Assembly: GCA_905209135.1 (NCBI GenBank)
Contig: CAJLRT010000048.1
Coordinates: 1 to 7,149, forward strand
Length of the DNA stretch: 7,149 bases
Direction of reading: 5' to 3'
From: an uncultured Eubacteriales bacterium
GTDB taxonomy: Bacteria > Bacillota > Clostridia > Oscillospirales > UMGS1783
Position 1 is the first letter of the stretch. Every line of letters begins with the position of its first letter. The position numbers were made by a program, and so were the translations under genes. The notes under the pieces were generated by a model. It searched no databases. It was not told where the DNA came from and was given only the letters and a program-made list of their open reading frames with translations. Below, one piece after another: positions 1 through 6,140 of this stretch.

Positions 1-170
1 TTGCGCTGGCGTTTATCGTCTCGAGCGTGTCCATGGTCCCCATCGCCATCAGCGTCCCGGTCGTGCTCGCGGCGGTGCTGTTCTCGTTTGTGATCGGGCT
101 GTTCTTCGGCGCGTTCCCGGCCGTCAAGGCGGCGCGGCTCAACCCCATTGAAGCGCTGCGCTACGAATAA
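1..170 (+). CDS. C-terminal end of a MacB/FtsX-type ABC transporter permease (partial)
   Basis: Only the last 55 codons are inside the window, read from base 3 to the TAA at 168-170; the start lies upstream. The visible protein has one long hydrophobic stretch (about residues 2-36 of the fragment) followed by the basic, proline-containing ending [17 protein letters not shown]. That ending is the hallmark C-terminus of FtsX-like permeases of the MacB/LolC/FtsX superfamily, in which the last transmembrane helix is followed by a short cytoplasmic tail. Such proteins work with a cytoplasmic ATPase to export peptides, antibiotics or lipoproteins, or to transmit a mechanical signal. The substrate cannot be told from this fragment. 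A strong hairpin terminator begins 13 bases after the stop, so this is the last gene of its operon and it is separate from the NatAB-like pair that follows. The family call is firm; the exact subfamily is not. Confidence 0.88.
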   Translation, partial: ALAFIVSSVSMVPIAISVPVVLAAVLFSFVIGLFFGAFPAVKAARLNPIEALRYE

Positions 171-182
171 TATGCATGCAAA

Positions 183-215
183 GCAAAAGAGCGCCGTGTA
201 CCGGCGCTCTTTTGC
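183..215 (+). terminator. Rho-independent terminator after the FtsX-like permease
   Basis: A perfect 14-bp inverted repeat (183-196 pairs with 202-215) encloses a 5-base loop. The A-run of the left arm and the TTTT of the right arm form the base of the stem, so the U-tract is part of the hairpin. The same shape could also work on the minus strand. It lies just after the stop at 170 and before the next promoter, as expected for the end of the permease transcript. Confidence 0.85.
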
Positions 216-254
216 GGCCCAAAATAAACCCCGCGGCGGCGCAGGGCGCAGCTG

Positions 255-283
255 TTTACAGGCGCGCTCGCGCGTGGTAAAAT
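255..283 (+). promoter_or_regulatory. Sigma-A type promoter with extended -10 for the NatAB-like operon
   Basis: The -35 box TTTACA (255-260) is separated by exactly 17 bp from the -10 box TAAAAT (278-283). A TG dinucleotide at 275-276, one base before the -10 box, makes an extended -10. Each hexamer has one mismatch to consensus. Transcription would start near 290, giving a leader of about 70 bases before the ATG at 361. The leader contains a GC-rich 6-bp inverted repeat (293-298 with 314-319). The position between a terminator and the first gene of the operon supports the call. Confidence 0.75.
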
Positions 284-344
284 ATGCATGTGCCGGGCAC
301 GGCGCGCACAGGCGCCCGGACCCTGCGCTCCGCGAGGGAACGTT

Positions 345-354
345 GGAGGAGGAG
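345..354 (+). promoter_or_regulatory. Strong Shine-Dalgarno that decides the ATPase start
   Basis: GGAGGAGGAG ends 6 bases before the ATG at 361. The reading frame is open further upstream, back to 148, but that extension crosses the terminator and promoter and has no ribosome site, so the ATG at 361 is the true start. Confidence 0.88.
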
Positions 355-360
355 ATAAAC

Positions 361-1257
361 ATGAGCCTGATTGTAAAGAACCTGCGCAAATCGTTCGGCG
401 GCAAAACAGCGGTCGACGACTTGAGCTTTGAAATGACCCGGCCCGGCGTGTTCGGCCTGATCGGCACCAACGGCGCGGGGAAAACGACGACCATACGCTG
501 CATTCTGGGCATTATGACCCCGGACGGCGGCAGCGCCGCCTGGAACGGCGCGCCCATCAGCCGCGAAACGCTGCGCTTCGGCTACATGCCCGAGGAGCGC
601 GGCATCTATATGAAAAGCCGGGTGCTCGAACAGCTTGTGTATTTCGGCATGCTGCGCGGCATGACAAAGCAGCAGGCGCGGGATTCCGCGCTCGCATACA
701 TGAAGCGGCTGAAAGTGCTTGAATACCAGAACGAGATTGCCGAAAAGCTGTCCAAGGGCAACCAGCAGAAAATACAGCTCATCGCCACGCTCATCCACAA
801 CCCGGAGCTGATTTTTCTCGACGAGCCCTTCAGCGGGCTTGACCCCATCAACGCCGAAACGCTGCGCCAGCTCATCAACGAGCTTGTGGCGGAGGGACGG
901 TACATCGTCATGAGCAGCCACCAGATGTCCACGGTTGAGGAGTACTGCGAGGACATCGTCATCCTGCACCGCGGCAGGACGAAGCTCAGGGGCAACCTGC
1001 GCGAGATCAAGGCCGGCTACGGCCACACCCGCCTGGTGATCGCCTGCGGCCAGGACGTGCGGCCGCTGGCGGAGGAGCTGGGCCTGGTCCTGCTGGAGGA
1101 GCGGGCCGACGGCCTGCAGTACCGCATTGCGGGCGACAGCATGGCCGGCGCGCTGCTCGCGCGCATGCTGGAACGCGGCTGGTACCCGACGAAGTACGAG
1201 GTCATGGAACCGTCGCTGCATGAAATCTTTATTGAAAAGGTGGGTGAGGACGCGTGA
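361..1257 (+). CDS. ABC transporter ATP-binding protein, NatA/YhaQ type
   Basis: This 298-residue cytoplasmic ATPase powers export by the permease encoded immediately downstream. In order it shows Walker A GTNGAGKTT (residues 35-43), a Q-loop region with the MPEERGIY sequence (76-83) in place of the usual Gln, the signature LSKGNQQK (130-137), Walker B LIFLDEP (150-156), the D-loop SGLD (158-161) and the switch histidine H187. The roughly 90 residues after the nucleotide-binding domain match the extra C-terminal domain (DUF4162-like) of the YhaQ/NatA group. The MPEERG and KGNQQK variants are also typical of that group. NatA/NatB was described in Bacillus subtilis as a sodium-extruding ABC pump, but many homologues have no known substrate, so I do not assign one. 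The start at 361 is set by a strong ribosome site. The gene ends in GTGA, overlapping the GTG start of the permease by 4 bp, which implies translational coupling. Confidence 0.92.
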   Translation: MSLIVKNLRKSFGGKTAVDDLSFEMTRPGVFGLIGTNGAGKTTTIRCILGIMTPDGGSAAWNGAPISRETLRFGYMPEERGIYMKSRVLEQLVYFGMLRGMTKQQARDSALAYMKRLKVLEYQNEIAEKLSKGNQQKIQLIATLIHNPELIFLDEPFSGLDPINAETLRQLINELVAEGRYIVMSSHQMSTVEEYCEDIVILHRGRTKLRGNLREIKAGYGHTRLVIACGQDVRPLAEELGLVLLEERADGLQYRIAGDSMAGALLARMLERGWYPTKYEVMEPSLHEIFIEKVGEDA

Positions 1258-2519
1258 AACAGGTGATGACCGTATTCCGCTATACGTTCCAGGAAGCGGT
1301 GCGCAAGAAATCCTTTAAAGTGTCCAGCATTGTGCTGCTCGCGGCCATTGTGCTCATTTTCGTGCTCATCGCCGCGTTTTCCGGCACGGGCGCGGACACG
1401 GAGGCGGACGCCGCGCCCGACGCGGCCGGGTACCGGCTCTACTACATCGACGAACAGTCCCTCATCCCCGGCGGGGCGGACGCGCTTTCCGAAGCGCTGG
1501 GCGCCGAGGTCACGCAGGCGGACGCCGCGCAGTATGAGGACTTAAAGCGCCGGATCAGCGAGGACGGGGATCTCGCCCTTGTCCAGGTCACGCCGGACGA
1601 CGGCTCGACCTCGTGGACACTGCGGCAGGGCATGCCCATGCTGCGCATCCTCACAAAGGACGTGATGTCCGGCGTGCCGGCGGACGCCATCTCCGACACG
1701 CTCAGCCGCCAGTACGCCGCCAACCTGATGCGCGAAGCGGGCGTGGACGAACAGATCATCGCCATGTCCGGCGTACCGCTGCTCTCCGTTACCGAGATCG
1801 CCGGGCAGATGGACCTGACCGGGTACGTCGTCGGGCTGATACTCGTCATGCTGCTGTTCTTCTGCGTCTATTTCTACGGCTACGGCGTGGCCATGTCGGT
1901 CGCCAATGAAAAGACCTCGCGCGTTATGGAAACGCTCGTCGTATCGGCAAAGCCCTCCCGTATCCTGATCGGCAAGGTGCTGGCCATGGGCGCGGTCGGA
2001 CTGCTCCAGTTCCTGGGCATTCTTGCGACCGCGGCGCTGTGCTACACGTTTATCCTGCCCGAGGGGGCCGTGCTGTTCGGCGCGCCGCTTTCCTTTGCGG
2101 CCTTTACGCCGGGCGTTGCGGCGCTTGTCGTGGTGTACTTTATTCTGGGCTATATCCTGTACGCCGTGCTCAACTCCGTCTGCGGCGCGACTGTGAGCAA
2201 GATTGAGGACCTGAACACGGCCATGATGCCGGTCATGTTCGTCGCGCTAATCTCCTTTTACCTCGCGTACTTCTCCGCCATCGCCGGCGGCGGCGCGCTG
2301 GAAACCGTCGCGATGTATCTGCCCTTCTCCTCGCCCTTCCTCATGCCCTTCCTGCTGTTGAACAGCGAAGTGCCGGCCGGCGCGGTTGCCGGCTCGATCG
2401 CCCTGCTTGTCGCGATGATCGCCGTCGTCCTGTACCTCTCGGTCCGGATCTATTCCGCATCGGTGCTCCACTACGGCGGCAGACTCAAATGGAAAGACGC
2501 GTACAGGACGAAACCCTGA
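1254..2519 (+). CDS. ABC-2 family permease, NatB/YhaP type
   Basis: This 421-residue integral membrane protein is the partner of the ATPase just upstream. The layout is that of the NatB group (ABC2_membrane_3). A basic N-terminus is followed by a first helix (about 25-43), a large predicted extracytoplasmic domain of about 145 residues (45-190), and then five clustered helices (about 190-212, 245-267, 290-313, 328-345 and 383-403). The cytoplasmic stretch NEKTSRVMETLV (218-229), followed by GKVLAMG, is the conserved NatB coupling loop. The short basic tail ending in DAYRTK is also family-like. The start is the GTG at 1254, served by GGTGAGGA just upstream inside the ATPase gene and overlapping the ATPase stop by 4 bp. 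The in-frame ATG at 1266 is less well placed. A homodimer working with two ATPase subunits is the likely assembly. Transport direction is presumably outward; the substrate (sodium, peptide or drug) is not visible in the sequence. Confidence 0.9.
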   Translation: MKQVMTVFRYTFQEAVRKKSFKVSSIVLLAAIVLIFVLIAAFSGTGADTEADAAPDAAGYRLYYIDEQSLIPGGADALSEALGAEVTQADAAQYEDLKRRISEDGDLALVQVTPDDGSTSWTLRQGMPMLRILTKDVMSGVPADAISDTLSRQYAANLMREAGVDEQIIAMSGVPLLSVTEIAGQMDLTGYVVGLILVMLLFFCVYFYGYGVAMSVANEKTSRVMETLVVSAKPSRILIGKVLAMGAVGLLQFLGILATAALCYTFILPEGAVLFGAPLSFAAFTPGVAALVVVYFILGYILYAVLNSVCGATVSKIEDLNTAMMPVMFVALISFYLAYFSAIAGGGALETVAMYLPFSSPFLMPFLLLNSEVPAGAVAGSIALLVAMIAVVLYLSVRIYSASVLHYGGRLKWKDAYRTKP

Positions 2520-2527
2520 CCGTGGGC

Positions 2528-2556
2528 GCGGGCAAGGCCTGCAAAAACGGCCCGCC
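2528..2556 (+). terminator. Possible weak terminator after the NatAB-like operon
   Basis: A 6-bp GC stem (2528-2533 with 2550-2555) with a 16-base loop is followed by CCTTATT, a poor T-tract. It ends only a few bases before the -35 box of the next promoter. It may end part of the exporter transcript, but it is far weaker than the other hairpins in the window. Confidence 0.25.
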
Positions 2557-2559
2557 TTA

Positions 2560-2588
2560 TTGGCAAAGCGCGTAAGGCGTGGTATAAT
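2560..2588 (+). promoter_or_regulatory. Sigma-A type promoter with extended -10 for the LicD-glycosyltransferase pair
   Basis: The -35 box TTGGCA (2560-2565) lies 17 bp before a perfect TATAAT (2583-2588), and TG at 2580-2581 adds an extended -10. This is the best promoter in the window. Transcription would start near 2595, leaving a GC-rich leader of about 70 bases before the LicD ATG at 2664. The box sits only 40 bases after the exporter permease stop, so the surface-glycan pair has its own transcription start even though it follows the exporter on the same strand. Confidence 0.85.
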
Positions 2589-2663
2589 ACATGCGAATCA
2601 CGGCGCAGACGCGCGGGCGGCGACGGCTGCCCGGCGGGCGCGAAAAACGGGAGAGGGACAAGC

Positions 2664-3554
2664 ATGAAACATGAGATTCCGCAGACGGAAATCGAACCGG
2701 AGGATCTGAGAAAAATACAGCTTAAATCGCTCGAGCTTCTGCTGTATTTCAAGCAGATATGCGACAAAAACGGGCTTTTGTTCTATTTCTGCGGGGGCTG
2801 CTGCATCGGCGCGCTGCGCAACCAGGGCTTTATCCCGTGGGACGACGACATAGACGTTTTCATGCCGCGCAAAGACTACGAGCGGCTGCCGCAGATATGG
2901 GCGGAGCAGGCGGACAACGAACGTTACCGCTATTCCCGGACAACCCGCGACCACTACACGCGGCTGCTGTTCTCCACCATAAGCGATGAAAACACAACCT
3001 TTATCAAGCGCCGGCAGTACGATGTGGACACCGCGCACGGAATCCGGCTGGACATCCTGCCCATCGACGGCTGCCCCTCGGGCTGGAAGCGGAAGACACA
3101 AATCATGTGGGCCCTGATCTATTCGATGTTCAACACGAAAGAGCCCGTCACCAGCAAGGGCCGGGCGGCCTGGCTTGTGAGCTGGCTGATGCTCAGGCTG
3201 GCCTTTACCGACGGGCTGAAATACAGGGTGTGGAAGCTTGCCGAACGGCGGATGAGCCGGTTCGATATTGAGAAGTGCGACAAGGTGACGGAGCTTTGCG
3301 CCTGGTACGGGTACATGCGCAACGAATACCCGGCGGAAGCGTTCCGCAGCGCCGTGTACAAGCCGTTTGAGGGGCACATGCTCCCCCTGCCGGCGGGCTA
3401 TGACGATTACCTGAAAATCGCCTTCGGCGACTACATGACGCCGCCGCCCGAACACAAGCGGGCCACGGGCCACGACCTTGTTTTTTACGACCTGGAAAAC
3501 AGCTATAAAAAATACAAAGGCAAATACTACTGCGTCCAGACGGAGGAAAAGTGA
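2664..3554 (+). CDS. LicD family phosphotransferase (surface glycan decoration)
   Basis: This 296-residue, probably cytoplasmic enzyme belongs to the LicD/nucleotidyltransferase-fold family. Members such as LicD1/2 of pneumococcus transfer phosphocholine or similar phospho-alcohol groups from a CDP donor to teichoic acid, capsule or glycan intermediates. The signature block spans residues 44-64: the GG pair, the GALRNQGFIPW stretch and the acidic DDDID (60-64) that binds metal and nucleotide. A second family element is HGIRLDILPIDG (125-136). The C-terminal element LPLPAGYDDYLKIAFGDYM (240-258) with PPEHKR follows, as in other LicD proteins. The length is normal for the family. The ATG at 2664 has an AGAGGGA ribosome site about 6 bases upstream. 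The stop shares its last base with the ATG of the glycosyltransferase, so the two are co-translated. The substrate may not be phosphocholine: no choline kinase or cytidylyltransferase gene is in view. A/T-ending codons look more common here than in the minus-strand genes. Confidence 0.9.
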   Translation: MKHEIPQTEIEPEDLRKIQLKSLELLLYFKQICDKNGLLFYFCGGCCIGALRNQGFIPWDDDIDVFMPRKDYERLPQIWAEQADNERYRYSRTTRDHYTRLLFSTISDENTTFIKRRQYDVDTAHGIRLDILPIDGCPSGWKRKTQIMWALIYSMFNTKEPVTSKGRAAWLVSWLMLRLAFTDGLKYRVWKLAERRMSRFDIEKCDKVTELCAWYGYMRNEYPAEAFRSAVYKPFEGHMLPLPAGYDDYLKIAFGDYMTPPPEHKRATGHDLVFYDLENSYKKYKGKYYCVQTEEK

Positions 3555-4549
3555 TGGGACAGACGGACAAGCCCGCAATCAGCGTGATTGTGCCTGTGTA
3601 CAATGTGGAAAAATACCTGGACAAGTGCGTCCGGTCGCTGACGGCGCAGAGCCTGCGCGACATTGAAATTCTGCTGGTGGACGACGGTTCCACGGACAGC
3701 TCGGGCCGCATGTGCGACGGCTACGCGGCGCAGGACGCCCGGATTCGGGTGGTCCACAAGGAAAACGGCGGCCTGTCCGACGCCCGGAACCGGGGGATTG
3801 ACGAGGCGGCGGCGGACCTTGTTGCCTTTATCGACAGCGACGACTATGTGGACCCGGATATGATGGAGCTGCTGTACACGGATATGCGGCGGGAGGACGC
3901 GGACGTTTCCATCTGCGGGATGTACAGCGTATACGCCGACAGGATACAGCGGGTTTACCCTGCGGACGAGTACTGCGTGATGACCGGGGCAGAGGCGGCG
4001 GGCATGGTTCTGGAGGGAATCAAAGTGTCGGTAAACGCCGTAAACAAGCTGTACAGAAAAAGCGTATTCGACAATCTCAGATTCCCGAAGGGAAAGCTTT
4101 CGGAGGACGCGTTCATCATGGTAAAGCTGCTCTGCGGCGTGGACCGGGCCGTGCTGCATACAAAGCCGGAGTACTATTACGTCCACCGGGAGGACAGCAT
4201 TACCACATCGCGCTACAAGCCGCGGGACATGAACGTAATCGAGGCGTATACCGAGAACCGCAGGTTTGTCATGCAGCACTATCCGCAGTTGAAAAAGCAG
4301 GCGGACTTCCGCTATTTCTGGGCGCATTTCTATGTGCTGGACAAGATGCTGAATACGGAGGGCTATGTCAAGGACGAAAACTTCAGGCAGGTCGTGCGCA
4401 CCCTGCGCAGAAACTATTTCGGGATTCTGCGCAACCCCTTTACCGGCAGAGGCAGAAAAGTCGCCATGACGGCGCTGATGCTGGGAAGCTGGGCGTATGC
4501 GCTGATCGCGTCGGCATACTATAAAAAGCAGCGCAGGCTCGTCGGCTGA
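3554..4549 (+). CDS. Family 2 glycosyltransferase (GT-A fold)
   Basis: This 331-residue inverting glycosyltransferase transfers a sugar from a nucleotide donor to a growing surface glycan. Motifs in order are ISVIVPVYNVEKYL (9-22), the nucleotide-binding VDDGSTD (42-48), NGGLSDARN (71-79), the metal-binding DSDD (94-97) and the ED pair in LSEDAF (182-187), which is the usual place of the catalytic base. The YYYVHREDSIT stretch (207-217) is common in capsule and exopolysaccharide GT2 enzymes. The C-terminal part (about 304-323) is hydrophobic and followed by basic residues, so it may rest on the membrane. I chose the ATG at 3554 because GGAGG (3542-3546) lies 7 bases upstream. A GTG one codon earlier (3551) is only 4 bases from that site. 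The start overlaps the LicD stop by one base. Pairing with LicD suggests that one enzyme adds the sugar and the other a phospho-substituent on the same polymer (inference). Donor and acceptor are unknown. Confidence 0.9.
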   Translation: MGQTDKPAISVIVPVYNVEKYLDKCVRSLTAQSLRDIEILLVDDGSTDSSGRMCDGYAAQDARIRVVHKENGGLSDARNRGIDEAAADLVAFIDSDDYVDPDMMELLYTDMRREDADVSICGMYSVYADRIQRVYPADEYCVMTGAEAAGMVLEGIKVSVNAVNKLYRKSVFDNLRFPKGKLSEDAFIMVKLLCGVDRAVLHTKPEYYYVHREDSITTSRYKPRDMNVIEAYTENRRFVMQHYPQLKKQADFRYFWAHFYVLDKMLNTEGYVKDENFRQVVRTLRRNYFGILRNPFTGRGRKVAMTALMLGSWAYALIASAYYKKQRRLVG

Positions 4550-4568
4550 GCTTCGCGCATACGGGAAA

Positions 4569-4601
4569 AGGGAGGCGCAAGCGTTACGCTTGCGCCTCCC
4601 T
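4569..4601. terminator. Bidirectional hairpin terminator between convergent operons
   Basis: A perfect 14-bp stem (4570-4583 with 4587-4600) has a TTA loop, and one more A-T pair (4569/4601) closes it. Reading plus, it follows the glycosyltransferase stop by 20 bases and is trailed by the weak tract TGCTTTA. Reading minus, it follows the dehydrogenase stop by about 80 bases and is trailed by TTTT. It probably ends both transcripts. The 80 bases between it and the dehydrogenase stop contain a 14-bp perfect palindrome (4628-4641) and nothing else that I can support. Confidence 0.85.
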
Positions 4602-4679
4602 GCTTTATGGGTACATGCGCCCGTATTCCGTGCGCGCACGGGCGTGCAGACCGCGGCCGGTATTGTCCGGACGCGGCCC

Positions 4680-5855
4680 TTACCGGTACGCCTTTGCGAA
4701 GATTCCGGCGCAGTCCGCGTCGGACAGCTCGCAGGGGTTGCCTGCGTACAGCCCGCCCTGCATGGCGCGCGCGCCTTTCGCCAGCGTTTCCAGCTCCTCC
4801 GGCACAATCCCGTAATCGCTCATTTTCAGCCCGGCCACGCCGCAGTCCTCCTGCAGTTTTACAAGCGCGGTGACAAAGTCCTCCGGCCGCTGCGCGTTTT
4901 CCATGCCCATGGCGCGCGCCATCTTGACAAACTGCCCGTCGCAGGCGTGCCGCTCGATAAAGTATTCGGCGAACGCCCTGGAAACCATAATCAGGCCCGC
5001 GCCGTGGGGCAGGTCGTGGTGATAGGCGCTCATGGCGTGCTCCATGGAGTGCTGCGCCGTCGTCGAGGCGAGCTGCATGGTCATGCCCGCAAGCGTGCTG
5101 CCGTACGCGACGTGCTCGCGCGCTTCCAGGTCGTTTCCGTCGCGCACGGCGCGGGGCAGGTATTTCGCGATATGCTCAATCGCGGACAGAGCCAGCGTTT
5201 CGCTCAGGATATTGCCGGCCCGCGACATCATGACCTCCGTGTTGTGAAACAGCGCGTCAAAGCCCTGATAGGCCGTGTACCTGGGCGGCACGGTCCGCAT
5301 CAGCTCGGGGTCGACCACGGCGAGGACCGGGGTGAGCGACGGGTCGCCGAAGCCGATTTTTTCCCTGGTTTCCAGGTTGGAGATCACGCCCCAGCAGTTG
5401 ATCTCCGAGCCCGTGCCGGCCGTGGTGGCAATGGTCACGATGGGCAGGCCCTTATGGGCGAAGGGCTTGCCCCCGCCGGTGCCGCCGGCAATATAGTCCC
5501 ACAGGTCGCCGTCGTTCGTCGCCATGGCCGCAATCGCCACGGCGGAGTCGAGCACTGCGCCGCCGCCCAGCGCCGCGATAAAGTCGCAGCCGTTTTCCCG
5601 GGCGAACGCCGCGCCCGCCATAATCGCCTCCCGGACCGGGTTCTCCATGATCCCGTCCCAGACGGCGGTCTGCACGCCGGCCCGCGCAAGCTGCGCGACC
5701 GTCCTGTCCAGGTAGCCGCCCGCGCGGGTGGATTTCCCGTTGGAGATCAGCACCATCGCCTTTTTGCCGGGCATCGCCTGGTCGCCGAGCAGGTTGAGCG
5801 CGCCGCTGCCGAACAGGATTTTTGCAGGGTTGTCGAATTCAAAGCGCATGTTCAT
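4680..5855 (-). CDS. Iron-containing alcohol dehydrogenase (group III, NAD(P)-dependent)
   Basis: This 391-residue soluble enzyme interconverts an alcohol and an aldehyde or ketone with a nicotinamide cofactor, most likely reducing carbonyls in an anaerobe. The N-terminal Rossmann-like half has FGSGAL (15-20), GGGAVLD (97-103; the family's GGGS motif with Ala in place of Ser) and TTAGTGSE (144-151). The metal site is in the helical half: D200 and H204 in GFDALFH, H273 in HSMEHAMSA (269-277) and H284 in LPHGAG. The four ligands expected of the family are therefore all present. The length is normal. The ATG at 5855 has GGAGG at 5868-5864, 8 bases upstream; the Met two codons later is too far from it. 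The start lies inside the end of the 86-residue gene (17-bp overlap), which points to coupled translation. The EHAMSAYH-type histidine region resembles butanol, lactaldehyde and YqhD-like dehydrogenases, but the true substrate cannot be read from sequence. Confidence 0.93.
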   Translation of the reverse strand: MNMRFEFDNPAKILFGSGALNLLGDQAMPGKKAMVLISNGKSTRAGGYLDRTVAQLARAGVQTAVWDGIMENPVREAIMAGAAFARENGCDFIAALGGGAVLDSAVAIAAMATNDGDLWDYIAGGTGGGKPFAHKGLPIVTIATTAGTGSEINCWGVISNLETREKIGFGDPSLTPVLAVVDPELMRTVPPRYTAYQGFDALFHNTEVMMSRAGNILSETLALSAIEHIAKYLPRAVRDGNDLEAREHVAYGSTLAGMTMQLASTTAQHSMEHAMSAYHHDLPHGAGLIMVSRAFAEYFIERHACDGQFVKMARAMGMENAQRPEDFVTALVKLQEDCGVAGLKMSDYGIVPEELETLAKGARAMQGGLYAGNPCELSDADCAGIFAKAYR

Positions 5856-6099
5856 GGAATATACCTCCTGTTTTGCCGTTTTGTATTTGATAGATCAGAT
5901 AATCCAGGCAGTCGATCTGCCGCTGGCCCGTGCGGACGTTCTCCAGCAGCCCGGACCTGTGCCGGGTGAGCGCGGCGAGCAGGGCGCGCGTATCCCCCTG
6001 CCGGGCCAGCTCCATGCACCGCGCTATGGCCTGCGCGCCGCAGCCGGCGTCCGTCAGATTCTGATGCAGGCGGCCGTATGCGTCGTTTGCCTCCGCCAT
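5839..6099 (-). CDS. Small conserved-looking protein of unknown function, 86 aa
   Basis: I cannot name this protein. The frame is open back to 6186, but the ATG at 6099 is the best start. It has a GGGGTGAA-type ribosome site 5 bases upstream, and the extra upstream residues are arginine-rich and lie partly within the end of the CMD-cupin gene. It is predicted to be soluble and mostly helical, with no signal peptide. Three cysteines stand at residues 20, 28 and 64. The segment from about 30 to 72, with GDTRALLAALTRHRSGLLE, then QRQIDCLDYLIYQI (59-72), resembles the C-terminal dimerisation helix of MerR-family regulators (pattern HR..LL, then Q..ID.LDY.I). There is no helix-turn-helix in front, and the upstream DNA is the end of another gene, so this is not a simple MerR frameshift remnant. 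The stop overlaps the dehydrogenase start by 17 bp, and the dehydrogenase ribosome site is inside this gene. A partner or regulator of the dehydrogenase is possible, but this is inference. Confidence 0.72.
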   Translation of the reverse strand: MAEANDAYGRLHQNLTDAGCGAQAIARCMELARQGDTRALLAALTRHRSGLLENVRTGQRQIDCLDYLIYQIQNGKTGGIFHEHAL

Positions 6100-6140
6100 G
6101 GTTTCACCCCATTCCCTGTGCGCGCGTCCGTGCCGCGCCT

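Noticed and set aside
148..360. N-terminal extension of the NatA-like ATPase
   Set aside because: The frame is open, but it overlaps the end of the permease gene, a terminator and the promoter. The strong ribosome site at 345-354 fixes the start at 361.
290..360. Riboswitch in the leader of the NatAB-like operon
   Set aside because: The leader is only about 70 bases with one 6-bp GC stem, too short and simple for any riboswitch class that I could recognise.
2598..3578. Minus-strand open frame of 326 codons opposite LicD
   Set aside because: It is antisense to the LicD signature blocks and has no recognisable domain.
4628..4641. 14-bp perfect palindrome as an operator
   Set aside because: It lies downstream of two convergent genes, away from any promoter, and is made mostly of alternating GC, so chance is likely.
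3527..4807. Minus-strand open frame of 426 codons opposite the glycosyltransferase
   Set aside because: It runs through the terminator hairpin at 4569-4601 and has low-complexity composition. The plus-strand frame carries clear GT2 motifs.
4590..5969. Plus-strand open frame of 459 codons opposite the alcohol dehydrogenase
   Set aside because: It is antisense to a gene with complete catalytic motifs. Its product is rich in Arg, His, Ala and Gly without any domain, as expected from the shadow of a GC-rich gene.
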